NCBI GenBank assembly: GCA_000434915.1
Contig: FR882087.1
Span: forward strand, 1-64,000
DNA length: 64,000 nucleotides
Reading direction: 5' to 3'
Source: Ruminococcus sp. CAG:563
Lineage (GTDB): Bacteria; Bacillota; Clostridia; Oscillospirales; Acutalibacteraceae
Position 1 is the stretch's first letter. Each line of letters opens with the position of its first letter. This document shows, piece after piece, positions 23,934-32,915 of the stretch. The notes beneath the pieces are model-generated. The model was given only the letters and a program-made list of their open reading frames with translations, searched no databases and was not told where the DNA came from. The position numbers were made by a program, and so were the translations under genes.

Positions 23934-26900
23934 TCACTCTCCGCCCTTAACTCCTCTTATGCAAAAAGCAAAGGAATAGCTGCCGCTGTGCATTTTGTAC
24001 GGCTCATGCAGGCATGCCGTGCCGGGCATATCGCCGCCGACACCACGCTGTTTCGCATCAATGCAAAGCGAATAATATTCGTCCTTCTTGAGTTCGTGAT
24101 TGTGCATGGCCTTTTCAATTTTCTCCTGAGAATAGCTGTGCATGGAAAACTCAAACGGGAAATCCGAGCTGACTGCGAAGCCGTTGCCGCCGTCGTCCGT
24201 GATTTCAAGTGAGCGAACATCGGTTCTGTTGCCGTTCTCCTGCGGCCTCATATAGTAATGGAAAAGCTCGTCGGCCTTCTTGCGGAATTCCGAAATTCGC
24301 TGTCCTGTTTTTCTGTCACAATACGATTCTTCCGGACCTCTGCCGTACCACTTTACATTGCAAAAATCTTTATTTATACCGAATCTTACACCCGAGCGAA
24401 GCATCGGAAGAACAGGACTGTTCATGTTCTGCCCGATATTCACACTGCCGTCGCTGTTGACGATTATATCCGTCTCAACATGGCCCGCAAACGGAGCAAA
24501 CCAATGAATATTCACAATACAGGAGCCGCTGAACGGGAAGATAACAAAGCTCTTTACGCTGACGGTTCTGCTTGTTATATCCCAAAGATAGAGCGGATTG
24601 AGACGCTTAAGCATGGGCGCAAAATTGAAATAATTTGTGTCATTATCGGTCAGTGGGCGGAAGAAATTCGGCTTAAACGAGAGCGAGTTATCAAGAATAT
24701 TTCCGTCGCCAAAGTCGATTCCGTAAAGCTTTTTATCTTTAAACGTAACGGTCGTGTCACCTGCGATTATTTTGTGAACATTTCCTTTTGAGAGAGCCTT
24801 AATCATGCCCTCCCTCGGCTCGGGCTTTGCCTTTTCGTTGCTGAGAGTGAACTGGTTAAAGCTGATTTCATCACCGGCCTTGTGCCACTCGTTTTCGTTC
24901 TTGTATCTGAATGAAAGCGTAAGAATATATTCGCCTGTTTCAAACTCCGTTGAATAGGGAACCGTAAGCGTCTTAGCCGTCTGCGGAGCTATTCCGTCAA
25001 GCGAAACTCTACCGCTTTCAATCTCCTTGCCGTTCTTGGCAACCGACCATTCGAGATAGCAATAATCAAGCGGAATAAAATAATTCTTATTCTTTATCTT
25101 AACTCTTTTTCTTTCAACGTCGATATCCTCGGCGCAGACATTTGAATAAACCTGCTTAACCTCATAATATGCCGGGTGCGGCGTGCGGTCGGCGGCAATT
25201 ATTCCGTTGGCACAGAAATAAAAGCTTGACCAGCCTTCATTAAAATCACCGCCATAGAGCCATTTGCCGTCCCTGCGTATCGCCTGATCAACGAAATCCC
25301 AGATAAAGCCGCCCGTCATGTGGTCGTACTTTTCAAAATCGTCAACATATTCCTTGAAATTGCCGAGGCTGTTCTCCATTGAGTGAGCATACTCGCAATA
25401 AATTACAGGGTGATCATCGAATGCCGATTTCGGAACGTCCTTGTTATCGGCGGCAAGGGCATTGGCAATATTGTCGAACAAAGTTGCCGTGATCGCCTCC
25501 TTGCGAACAAGCTTGTCAACAACATTTTCCATCGGGTACATTCGGCTGATAAAATCCGACTTTGTAAGGTCAAAATCACCCTCATAGTGTATCGGATAAA
25601 GGTCGCAGAGTTTCAAAATGGCTTTTTTCATCTCGGCAAAGTTTGAGCCGTCGCCTGCTTCATTGCCGAGCGACCAGAAGCAGATGCAGGCGTGGCTTCT
25701 GTCACGCAAAACCGTCATCTCTGCCCTGTCAATTACCGCCGAGGTCCAAAGCGGATTGTCGCCGGGCACATTCTTCCTGCGCACGCCGTGACTTTCGACG
25801 TCACACTCATCCATTACATAGAATCCGAGCTCGTCGCAAAGCTCATAGAAGAACGGATCATCGGGATAATGACTGGTTCTTATGGCATTGATATTGGCCT
25901 GTTTCATGAGGTAAAGATCCTGATAGTATCTTTCCCTCGGTACTGCCCAGCCGTAGTCGGGGTCATAATCGTGACGGTTTACGCCTTTGATTATAACCTT
26001 TTGACCGTTTATATAATACACATTGCCTTTTATTTCAACTCGCTTAAAGCCGATTCTTATCTCTTTCTTGACCGAACAGCGTGTGCCCTCATAGAGCTTG
26101 AACGTAAGTGTATAAAGCTCGGGCGTTTCGGCACTCCATTTTCGGCATTTTTCGACAATATGATTAATTTTAAGCTCGCCGCTTGCCTTGCCCCTGAAAA
26201 TCTCTTTTTTGTCAAGGTCAACACGGCACGTTACCTCTTTGTTTGTGCTGAATTTAAGTGTCAGGTCAAGTATGCCGTCGGTATAGCTGTCATCAAGGGT
26301 GGTTCTTGCGTATATGTCCTCAAGCGTGGTTTCAGGCTCGGCTACAAGATAAACCTCACGATAAATTCCCGAAAACTGCCACATATCCTGATTTTCAAGA
26401 TAGGTTGCGTCGCTGAAACGCATGACCTTGGCCGCAACGGTGTTTTCGCCCTCATGGAGCACATCGGTTATATCAAACTCGGCAGGTGTCATTGATCCCT
26501 GCGAATAGCCGACGTATTCGCCGTTTACATAGACATAAAGTGCAGACTTTGCCGCACCGAAATGCAGAACAATTCTTCTGCCTTCAAAATTTTCCGGCAG
26601 GATGAAGCTGCGGCGATAGAAGCCTATTTCATTCCTTTCGTGGCTGACCTTCGGAATCTGCGATTCGACCGTTGAGACCTGCGGCGGCATTGATGAGCAA
26701 AGATAGATCGGCTTGCCGTAGCCCTGCATCTGCCAGACCGACGGAACAATTACCGTGTCCCAGCCGTTGTCGTCAAAATCAGGGCAGAAAAAGTTCTGCG
26801 GCTGATTTTCCACTCCCATCTGCCACTTGAATTTCCATTCGCCGTTAAGCGAAAGTTTGTATTTCGACTTGCCGTACTCAACCTTATCCCTTGCATCATA

Positions 26901-26981
26901 GGGCAGAGCAAGATTGTGTCCTTCAAGTTTATTTTCACGGAAAAATAATGGGTTTTCCCATTTATGAAGCGGTTTTTTCAA
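23934..26981 (-). CDS. lacZ: Beta-galactosidase, GH2 (LacZ type)
   Basis: The 1015-residue product has the five-domain LacZ architecture. This comprises a jelly-roll sugar-binding domain (LSLNGEWKFKW, VPSVWQMQGYGKPIY), two Ig-like domains around the TIM barrel (GVNRHDYDP, RTSHYPDDP), and a Bgal_small_N C-terminal domain (WYGRGPEESYCDRK). The acid/base is Glu at about 439 in SLGNEAGDG, and the nucleophile is Glu at about 529 in IYCEYAHSMEN. There is no signal peptide, so it acts in the cytoplasm on imported lactose or galactosides. AGGAG at 26991-26995 points to TTG at 26981 as the start; the earlier TTG at 26990 abuts it. Confidence 0.96.
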   Translation of the reverse strand: MKKPLHKWENPLFFRENKLEGHNLALPYDARDKVEYGKSKYKLSLNGEWKFKWQMGVENQPQNFFCPDFDDNGWDTVIVPSVWQMQGYGKPIYLCSSMPPQVSTVESQIPKVSHERNEIGFYRRSFILPENFEGRRIVLHFGAAKSALYVYVNGEYVGYSQGSMTPAEFDITDVLHEGENTVAAKVMRFSDATYLENQDMWQFSGIYREVYLVAEPETTLEDIYARTTLDDSYTDGILDLTLKFSTNKEVTCRVDLDKKEIFRGKASGELKINHIVEKCRKWSAETPELYTLTFKLYEGTRCSVKKEIRIGFKRVEIKGNVYYINGQKVIIKGVNRHDYDPDYGWAVPRERYYQDLYLMKQANINAIRTSHYPDDPFFYELCDELGFYVMDECDVESHGVRRKNVPGDNPLWTSAVIDRAEMTVLRDRSHACICFWSLGNEAGDGSNFAEMKKAILKLCDLYPIHYEGDFDLTKSDFISRMYPMENVVDKLVRKEAITATLFDNIANALAADNKDVPKSAFDDHPVIYCEYAHSMENSLGNFKEYVDDFEKYDHMTGGFIWDFVDQAIRRDGKWLYGGDFNEGWSSFYFCANGIIAADRTPHPAYYEVKQVYSNVCAEDIDVERKRVKIKNKNYFIPLDYCYLEWSVAKNGKEIESGRVSLDGIAPQTAKTLTVPYSTEFETGEYILTLSFRYKNENEWHKAGDEISFNQFTLSNEKAKPEPREGMIKALSKGNVHKIIAGDTTVTFKDKKLYGIDFGDGNILDNSLSFKPNFFRPLTDNDTNYFNFAPMLKRLNPLYLWDITSRTVSVKSFVIFPFSGSCIVNIHWFAPFAGHVETDIIVNSDGSVNIGQNMNSPVLPMLRSGVRFGINKDFCNVKWYGRGPEESYCDRKTGQRISEFRKKADELFHYYMRPQENGNRTDVRSLEITDDGGNGFAVSSDFPFEFSMHSYSQEKIEKAMHNHELKKDEYYSLCIDAKQRGVGGDMPGTACLHEPYKMHSGSYSFAFCIRGVKGGE

Positions 26982-27085
26982 AAAAATCAACTCCTATCTG
27001 TTTATTATAATTATATCTGCACTTCTCCTGCAAGTCAAATAAAAATCAAACTTTTTTCTTTTATCGTTTATACTTTATATAAGCT

Positions 27086-27114
27086 TTGACAGAAAGCCGA
27101 CTAAAAAGTATGCT
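27086..27114 (+). promoter_or_regulatory. Putative promoter of the DUF1846 gene
   Basis: TTGACA (27086-27091), a 17-base spacer and TATGCT (27109-27114), about 90 bases upstream of the start. The -10 is weak. Confidence 0.5.
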
Positions 27115-27202
27115 TTGTGAAATAAAATCAGCAAATCTTATTGAAAAAAATTGCCGCAAGTATTATAATGAATCGAATAATGCAATTTTTGAGGTGTTGG
27201 TG

Positions 27203-28687
27203 TTGAAAAAAATCGGATTTGATAACGAAAAATATGTTAAGATGCAATCTGAGCATATAAGAGAAAGAATTAACAAGTTCGGCGGCAAGCTCTATCTTGA
27301 ATTCGGCGGCAAGCTCTTCGACGATTACCATGCATCGAGAGTCCTCCCGGGCTTTGCACCCGACAGCAAGGTTAAAATGCTTATGAAGCTCAAGGATCAG
27401 GCGGAGATCGTTATCGTCGTCAACGCTTCCGACATTGAGAAGAACAAGATAAGAGGCGACCTTGGCATTACATACGATCTTGACGTTCTCAGGCTTATTG
27501 ACGCTTTCAGAGGAATAGGACTTCTCGTCGGCAGCGTTGTCATGACACGCTACAGTGCGCAGCCGGCCGCAGATGCATTTTGTAAAAGACTTGAAAGCCT
27601 CGGCGTTAAGGTATACCACCATTACACGATTCCCGGCTATCCGTCCGACGTTGACAGAATCGTCAGCGACGAGGGATTCGGAAAAAACGAATATATCGAA
27701 ACTTCCCGTTCACTCGTTGTTATCACCGCTCCCGGCCCGGGCAGCGGAAAAATGGCGACCTGCCTTTCACAGCTCTATCACGAGCACAAAAGAGGAATCA
27801 GTGCAGGCTATGCGAAATTTGAAACATTCCCGATTTGGAATCTTCCGCTCAACCACCCTGTTAATCTCGCTTATGAAGCGGCAACGGCAGACCTCAACGA
27901 TATAAACATGATTGACCCGTTCCACCTTGAGGCATACGGCGAAATGACGGTCAACTACAACCGTGACGTTGAAATTTTCCCGGTTCTTGCGGCAACCTTT
28001 GACCAGATCTACGGCGAATGTCCGTATAAGTCACCCACAGACATGGGAGTTAACATGGCGGGCAACTGCATCATTGACGATGAGGCATGCTGCGAAGCTT
28101 CGAGACAGGAGATTATCAGACGTTTCTATGCCGAACAGTGCTCGGTTAAAAAGGGTCTCGGCAACCCCGAAAGCATTGACAAAATCAAGCTTATTATGAA
28201 GAAAACAGGAATTTCTCTTGACGAACGCCCGGTTATTGCCGCAGCGAAGGCCAAGGCGGAGGAAACCGGCGAGCCTGCAATGGCAATTGAGACGGGCAAG
28301 GATACTCTTGTTACGGGCAAAACCTCACTTCTCATGGGTGCAGGTGCAGCAGCAATGCTTAACGCACTTAAAAGCCTTGCGGGTATCAATGATGACATTC
28401 ACCTTCTTTCGCCTGCCGTTATCGAACCGGTTCAGGAACTGAAAGTAAAATACATGGGCAACCACAACCCGAGGCTTCACGTTGACGAGGTGCTCATTGC
28501 CCTCTCCGTTTCGGCGGCGACAAATCCGCTTGCCAAGCTTGCGCTTCAGCAAATCCCGAAGCTCAAGGGCATGGAGGCTCACGCAACGGTTATCCTCAAG
28601 GAGCAGGACGAATCCGTTTTCAAAAAATTCGGCATAAATATCACCTGTGAGCCGAAATATCAGACCAAAAAGCTCTATCACAAATGA
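27203..28687 (+). CDS. DUF1846 family protein
   Basis: The 494-residue product is a full-length DUF1846 protein, the usual family size. Features include GFDNEKYVKMQSEHIRERI, the cysteine-containing PYKSPTDMGVNMAG and a VITAPGPGSGKMATCLSQLYH segment that resembles a nucleotide-binding loop. Structures are known for the family but its function is not settled. GAGGTG at 27191-27196 supports TTG at 27203 (or the adjacent GTG at 27200). It is followed ten bases later by an S51 peptidase. Confidence 0.93.
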   Translation: MKKIGFDNEKYVKMQSEHIRERINKFGGKLYLEFGGKLFDDYHASRVLPGFAPDSKVKMLMKLKDQAEIVIVVNASDIEKNKIRGDLGITYDLDVLRLIDAFRGIGLLVGSVVMTRYSAQPAADAFCKRLESLGVKVYHHYTIPGYPSDVDRIVSDEGFGKNEYIETSRSLVVITAPGPGSGKMATCLSQLYHEHKRGISAGYAKFETFPIWNLPLNHPVNLAYEAATADLNDINMIDPFHLEAYGEMTVNYNRDVEIFPVLAATFDQIYGECPYKSPTDMGVNMAGNCIIDDEACCEASRQEIIRRFYAEQCSVKKGLGNPESIDKIKLIMKKTGISLDERPVIAAAKAKAEETGEPAMAIETGKDTLVTGKTSLLMGAGAAAMLNALKSLAGINDDIHLLSPAVIEPVQELKVKYMGNHNPRLHVDEVLIALSVSAATNPLAKLALQQIPKLKGMEAHATVILKEQDESVFKKFGINITCEPKYQTKKLYHK

Positions 28688-28697
28688 GGAGAATGAC

Positions 28698-29390
28698 ATG
28701 GGGAAAATTGTTGCAATCGGCGGCGGACGCTACAGCGACGGCGAGATAATCAATATCTTTGAAAAAATAGTCTCACTTGCGGACAAAAGGAACCCCAAGG
28801 TTCTGTTTCTTCCGACGGCAGGCTATGATGACATCAACGGCGACGAGGATATTCAGTGCAGCTTTGAAAAATACGGCTGTCAATATGACATTCTCTATCT
28901 CACGGATGAGAAAAGAACCGTCGATGATATTCATTCCGTTATTCTCGGGGCAGATATTATTTATGTCGGCGGCGGCGATGTCCGCTTCATGATGGAAACC
29001 TGGCGTAAAACGGGAGCCGATAAAGCTCTTATTGAAGCATACAACAGCGGCAAAATCATGTCGGGCTACAGTGCAGGCGCAGTCTGCTGGTTCGACGTAG
29101 GCTATGACGACTGCGGCCCGGAGCACAGCTTCATGTTTTGTGACTGCCTCGGCATTCTTCCCTACTGTGCCTGTCCGCACTATGAATCGGACCACTGGCA
29201 GACCTTCAAAAAGGCCATTCTCGACCGACCCGAGCAGGGACTTGCGATTGAAAACGGCGCCGCTTTGCTTTTCGTCGACGGCATGATAGGTACGATCAGA
29301 GGCAATGACGGCGGCGAGGTATGGATTCTTGACAAAAATAATGAACTTTGCCTCAGCAAAATTGTCGATAAAATGAACAGAATCGACTAA
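28698..29390 (+). CDS. Peptidase S51 (peptidase E-like)
   Basis: The 230-residue product shows the S51 fold. IVAIGGGRYSDGE is at the N-terminus and GADIIYVGGGDVRFMM is the middle strand-loop. The nucleophile elbow GYSAGAVCW carries the catalytic Ser, and CPHYESDHW and GLAIENGAAL complete the active site region. Enzymes of this clan cleave Asp-X dipeptides or cyanophycin-type substrates in the cytoplasm. GAGGAGA at 28686-28692 sets the ATG. It is co-transcribed with DUF1846. Confidence 0.9.
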   Translation: MGKIVAIGGGRYSDGEIINIFEKIVSLADKRNPKVLFLPTAGYDDINGDEDIQCSFEKYGCQYDILYLTDEKRTVDDIHSVILGADIIYVGGGDVRFMMETWRKTGADKALIEAYNSGKIMSGYSAGAVCWFDVGYDDCGPEHSFMFCDCLGILPYCACPHYESDHWQTFKKAILDRPEQGLAIENGAALLFVDGMIGTIRGNDGGEVWILDKNNELCLSKIVDKMNRID

Positions 29391-29397
29391 TCGTCGG

Positions 29398-29426
29398 TTG
29401 ACTTTACAGTTAGTTTGTGCTAACAT
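29398..29426 (+). promoter_or_regulatory. Promoter with embedded iron box
   Basis: TTGACT (29398-29403), a 17-base spacer and TAACAT (29421-29426). The palindrome GTTAGT-TTGT-GCTAAC fills 29409-29424, overlapping the spacer and -10. It has the same 6-4-6 geometry as the feo boxes. Confidence 0.7.
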
Positions 29427-29457
29427 ATATACGAAAAAAATAACGGAGGGTGAAACC

Positions 29458-30666
29458 ATGAAAAAAGTATTATCAATCTTTTTAGCTATTGTTATTCTCA
29501 TTTCGGGCGTTGTTTTTGCGTCCGCAAAGGGTAATGACAAACTTCAGTTCGACGAGAACGGACAGTTTAAGATTCTTGCTCTTGCCGACATTCAGTCCGG
29601 CTTCCCGGTCGGCGAAGCACTCAAGGCTTATATAACAGAGGCTATCGACGCTTCAAATCCCGACCTTGTTATGTTCCTCGGCGATAACATTATGAGCCCC
29701 GAGGACGGCACGGTTGAAAGCTACTGGAAGGGCTACGACGAGGTATTCCCGATTCTCGAAAGCAAGGGCGTTCCGTTCACTTTCGTATTCGGCAACCACG
29801 ATGATGAGTCCGCTCCGACAGTAACAAAGGAAGAGATGCTCAAAAAGTATCAGTCCTATGACGGCTGCCTTGCCTATGATGCAGACCCGTCGCTCCACGG
29901 CTGTGCAACTCACAATCTTCCGATTCTCTCAAGCGACGGCAAAAAGGTTGCTTACAACCTTTGGATGTTCGACAGCGGAGATTATGTTTTCTACGAGAAC
30001 GGCAAAAGAAGAGGCTATGACTGCGTTCGTGCAGACCAGATCGAATGGTACAAGGCAGAGAGTGCAAAGCTCAAGGCGGCCAACGGCGGCGAAGCTGTTC
30101 CGTCACTTGCATTCCAGCACATCATTCCGCAGGAAGCAGCTCAGGCTGTTATGTTCTCTCTTCCGTTCCAGCTCGGCAAGCTCACTAAGAACTTTACCGA
30201 CGGAACATCCGCTACATATCTTCCGAACTACTTTGCGTTCAACGGAATGCTTTCCGAAGCTCCGTGCCCTTCACCCGATAATGAGGGTCAGTGGGATGCA
30301 TTCGTAGAGACAGGCGACGTTAAGGCTTGCTTCTTCGGCCATGACCATGTCAACAACTTCAGCGTTGATGTTGACGGCGTTACGGCAGTCAGCGTTCCGG
30401 GCACAACCTTCAAGTCATACAGCAGCGTTACGGATCAGGGCTCAATGGTAATTACTCTTGACGAAAAAGATCTTTCAGCCTACAGCACAGAGATTCTTTA
30501 CACAAGCGATCTCGCTGTTAAGGAAGGTTCAAACATTCCGAATCAGGAGCACTCTGAGACTGTTGCAGCATACAAGTTCAGAACTGTACTTCGTTTCCTT
30601 GCACACGGTATCCTCACTGTTTTGAGAGGAATTTATGCTTGGATTCCCTCACCTCTCAGCAAGTAA
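29458..30666 (+). CDS. Secreted calcineurin-like metallophosphoesterase
   Basis: The 402-residue product has a signal peptide (1-22, ending FASA). Metallophosphatase motifs follow in order: ILALADIQSG (a DxQ variant of DxH), MFLGDNIM (GD), FVFGNHDDE (GNHD), FQHIIPQ (His) and FFGHDHVNNF (GHDH). The two-metal site is therefore complete, with Gln in the first motif, as in Dcr2/purple acid phosphatase-like secreted esterases. A C-terminal amphipathic segment may associate with the membrane. GGAGGG at 29445-29450 sets the ATG. The promoter carries an iron box, suggesting induction on iron limitation to release phosphate or phosphate-bound metals; this role is inference. Confidence 0.92.
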   Translation: MKKVLSIFLAIVILISGVVFASAKGNDKLQFDENGQFKILALADIQSGFPVGEALKAYITEAIDASNPDLVMFLGDNIMSPEDGTVESYWKGYDEVFPILESKGVPFTFVFGNHDDESAPTVTKEEMLKKYQSYDGCLAYDADPSLHGCATHNLPILSSDGKKVAYNLWMFDSGDYVFYENGKRRGYDCVRADQIEWYKAESAKLKAANGGEAVPSLAFQHIIPQEAAQAVMFSLPFQLGKLTKNFTDGTSATYLPNYFAFNGMLSEAPCPSPDNEGQWDAFVETGDVKACFFGHDHVNNFSVDVDGVTAVSVPGTTFKSYSSVTDQGSMVITLDEKDLSAYSTEILYTSDLAVKEGSNIPNQEHSETVAAYKFRTVLRFLAHGILTVLRGIYAWIPSPLSK

Positions 30667-30690
30667 TTCTGACTGAAAAGTAAATATTTA

Positions 30691-30726
30691 AGGCAACGAG
30701 ATCAAAACGATTTCGTTGCCTTTTAT
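30691..30726 (+). terminator. Terminator of the metallophosphoesterase gene
   Basis: AGGCAACGA (30691-30699) pairs with TCGTTGCCT (30713-30721), followed by TTTTATTT. Confidence 0.9.
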
Positions 30727-30863
30727 TTACTGTTCACTTGACTTAAAACATAGATACCTCACCGTCATAATTCTCGGCTTTTTCGAGCCGAAGACCTTTA
30801 AGGTCTTTCCGTCCAAGTTAAACTCAAATTCGGTATTTCGCTCAGGATTTCACTGTAATCCTA

Positions 30864-31310
30864 TCACTTTGTCGGGCTTATGTATATGTTGCTCCACATC
30901 TCGTGATTATCCCTGTATTTTTCATCGTATCTTGAAATTATGTAGTCGGGCGGCGTCATATACTCGTCGTGGCGCACCCATTTTCCGTTTTTATATTCAA
31001 AGCAATAGTCACCGATATCGGCAGACTGCGTCCAGATGTTGTACGAATCCTTCTCCCAACAGATTCCCCAAAAGTCCATGGATCGTGCAGGGGAAAAGCT
31101 GTCAATCTTTTTGTTTGTTTCGGAATCATAGACCGTCACAACAATCATATTATCCTCAACGGTCTGAAGCGCATAATATTTATGATCATAGCTGTAGGTT
31201 TTGTCAGCGGTATATGAGCCCCAAAACTCGCCGGAATCACGACTTGTGCATGACACAAGCAAAACGAAAGAACAGAATACCATTAGTAATGCAATAGTTT
31301 TTTTATTTAT
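30864..31310 (-). CDS. Small putative lipoprotein, possible ATA start
   Basis: The 148-residue product does not match a family I know. From an ATG at 31281-31283 the protein would lack a charged signal n-region. Extending in frame to ATA at 31308-31310 gives MNKKTIALLMVFCSFVLLVSC, a complete lipoprotein signal with lipobox LLVSC. AGGAG at 31318-31322 lies exactly seven bases before the ATA. The mature part is tyrosine- and tryptophan-rich (FWGSYTADKTYSYDHKYYAL), likely a small beta-rich surface protein. It lies 15 bases after the preceding secreted protein gene. Confidence 0.7.
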   Translation of the reverse strand: MNKKTIALLMVFCSFVLLVSCTSRDSGEFWGSYTADKTYSYDHKYYALQTVEDNMIVVTVYDSETNKKIDSFSPARSMDFWGICWEKDSYNIWTQSADIGDYCFEYKNGKWVRHDEYMTPPDYIISRYDEKYRDNHEMWSNIYISPTK

Positions 31311-31325
31311 TTTCGCTCTCCTTCT

Positions 31326-31670
31326 TCATTCATCAACTCGCTCAATCGGTAGCGAGCTGCATTCCTCCACGGTCCATTCGGCATAAAGCTTTTTTATCGA
31401 CAAATCACAGCCGACAATTTTATCCCCTTTTTCAAAGAAATGTACCGAGCCAAGCTGAGTAACATAGCTCCAGCCTTCACTTTGCATATATTCGATAAAA
31501 TCCTTATAATCGTCCTTTGCACAGCGATACACGTTCTTGTCAACCTCAATTACAGGAGCCTTTGAAAATGCTGCCAATGCGTAAATATTGTCACAATAAT
31601 AGTGTTCGAGCGGCAACAAAACAGCCGCCAAAGCAATAACAACAACTATGATTTTTAAAAATTTTTTCAT
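31326..31670 (-). CDS. Small secreted or membrane-anchored protein
   Basis: The 114-residue product has an N-terminal hydrophobic segment (KIIVVVIALAAVLLPL) acting as a signal or anchor. A roughly 85-residue outer domain follows, with three cysteines and GWSYVTQLGSVHFFEKGDKIVGC. I recognise no family. AGGAG at 31678-31682 supports the ATG. It is probably co-transcribed with the lipoprotein behind it. Confidence 0.75.
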   Translation of the reverse strand: MKKFLKIIVVVIALAAVLLPLEHYYCDNIYALAAFSKAPVIEVDKNVYRCAKDDYKDFIEYMQSEGWSYVTQLGSVHFFEKGDKIVGCDLSIKKLYAEWTVEECSSLPIERVDE

Positions 31671-31700
31671 TATAATCTCCTCTTGAAACTCGATTAAGCT

Positions 31701-31892
31701 TTATTTATCCTTTGCATCCTTATTCTTGGCAAATATCATAACAAGTCCTGCGATTCCGCTGATTATACCGACCAAAGAGAACGGAAAATCGTAAAAGCTG
31801 CTTAAAAGAGTTTTGTTAATATCCGCACCGGCTACACAAAGAAGTATACCGAACAAAATCAAAGCGATGCCTTTTGCAATTTTATTATTCAT
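31701..31892 (-). CDS. Small two-helix membrane protein
   Basis: The 63-residue product has two hydrophobic helices (KGIALILFGILLCVAGADI and FSLVGIISGIAGLVMIFA) and a charged tail KNKDAKDK. GGGAG at 31903-31907, ten bases ahead, supports ATG at 31892 rather than 31925, which would overlap ispE more. Function is unknown. It sits between ispE and two small envelope protein genes. Confidence 0.75.
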   Translation of the reverse strand: MNNKIAKGIALILFGILLCVAGADINKTLLSSFYDFPFSLVGIISGIAGLVMIFAKNKDAKDK

Positions 31893-31908
31893 AGCGTTTT
31901 CTCCCGAA

Positions 31909-32781
31909 TTATAGAATCTTTTCAAGTCCCGACTTGACGGGCTTGGTTACATAGACCTGTTTAACGATTGATTTCAGGCTTTCTGCGGCGCACTCGGCTT
32001 TCGACTCGTCGTCAAAGATTCCGTAAACCGTCGGACCGCTTCCGCTCATGCAAGCTGCCAACGCCCCGTAGCGGTTGAGAACCGATTTTATCGGCACACG
32101 CTCGGGCACCTCGATAAGCTGCTCAAAAATATTTTTACATCGGCGGCACATCTCATAAAGATCGCCCTGCGATGCGGCATACAGCATTCCGCAGGTGTCA
32201 AGGTGGCGTATATTCTGCGCCGTATCAAAAGCAGAGTAAGCCTCTTTTGTTGAGACTCCCCTCTCCGGCTTTGCAAGCACTATCCGGCAATCCGTTAAAT
32301 CGGGCAGCGGAGAAAGAATCTCACCGATATTCTGTGCAACGCATGTGCCGCCCGTCAGGCAGAACGGAACATCCGCACCGACCTTAACGCCGATTGCACA
32401 AAGCTCCTTTAATGTCAAACCTGCCGAAAAAATATCGTTAAGCGCGGCAATGACCGCCGCTCCGTCCGCACTGCCGCCTGCCATACCTGCGGCAAAAGGA
32501 ATGTTCTTTTCGATGTGAATTTTTATACCTGTGTTTTTGATTTTCGTATAGTCAAAAAATGCCTGTGCCGCCTTGTATGCAATGTTCGATTTGTCGCACG
32601 GCAAAGCCGCTTCGCTGCACGTTATCGTGATTTTTTTGTCGTCCGTTGTCTCAACACTCACCGTGTCGTAAAGTCCGACAGACTGCATTACCATGAACAG
32701 GCTGTGATATCCGTTGTCAAGCGTTCTGAGTATATCGAGCATGAGGTTTATTTTGGCTGCTGCCTTGTATTCTGCTTTCAT
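31909..32781 (-). CDS. ispE: 4-diphosphocytidyl-2-C-methyl-D-erythritol kinase
   Basis: The 290-residue GHMP kinase phosphorylates CDP-methylerythritol in the MEP pathway of isoprenoid synthesis. Motifs are AAAKINLMLDIL at the N-terminus, the GHMP ATP loop IPFAAGMAGGSADGAAVI and the C-terminal GALAACMSGSGPTVYGIF. GAAAGGAAAG just upstream sets the ATG at 32781. A reading from 32853 would add residues unlike the family. No other MEP gene is in the window. Confidence 0.95.
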   Translation of the reverse strand: MKAEYKAAAKINLMLDILRTLDNGYHSLFMVMQSVGLYDTVSVETTDDKKITITCSEAALPCDKSNIAYKAAQAFFDYTKIKNTGIKIHIEKNIPFAAGMAGGSADGAAVIAALNDIFSAGLTLKELCAIGVKVGADVPFCLTGGTCVAQNIGEILSPLPDLTDCRIVLAKPERGVSTKEAYSAFDTAQNIRHLDTCGMLYAASQGDLYEMCRRCKNIFEQLIEVPERVPIKSVLNRYGALAACMSGSGPTVYGIFDDESKAECAAESLKSIVKQVYVTKPVKSGLEKIL

Positions 32782-32851
32782 ATGTTCTTTCCTTTCGGGC
32801 AGTTTAAGTCTGTATTGCGGTAGAAGGTTCATTTTTAAGGTGATTATTTCC

Positions 32852-32882
32852 AAATCCCAACCGCTTGCGGTGGTGGGGATTT
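32852..32882. other. Hairpin between ispE and the HEXXH membrane protein
   Basis: AAATCCC...GGGGATTT encloses an ACCGC/GCGGT stem. Neither side shows a convincing T-run in the direction of transcription, so it may be an mRNA structural element rather than a terminator. Confidence 0.45.
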
Positions 32883-32915
32883 AAAAAACATCCTAACTTT
32901 TTTAGTCTTTCCGAC

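Noticed and set aside
25692..26495. Long open frame (267 codons) on the plus strand
   Set aside because: It lies wholly antisense to the conserved GH2 beta-galactosidase, has no ribosome site and matches no family.
28773..29540. Open frame of 255 codons on the minus strand
   Set aside because: It is antisense to the S51 peptidase and the iron-box promoter, with no start signal.
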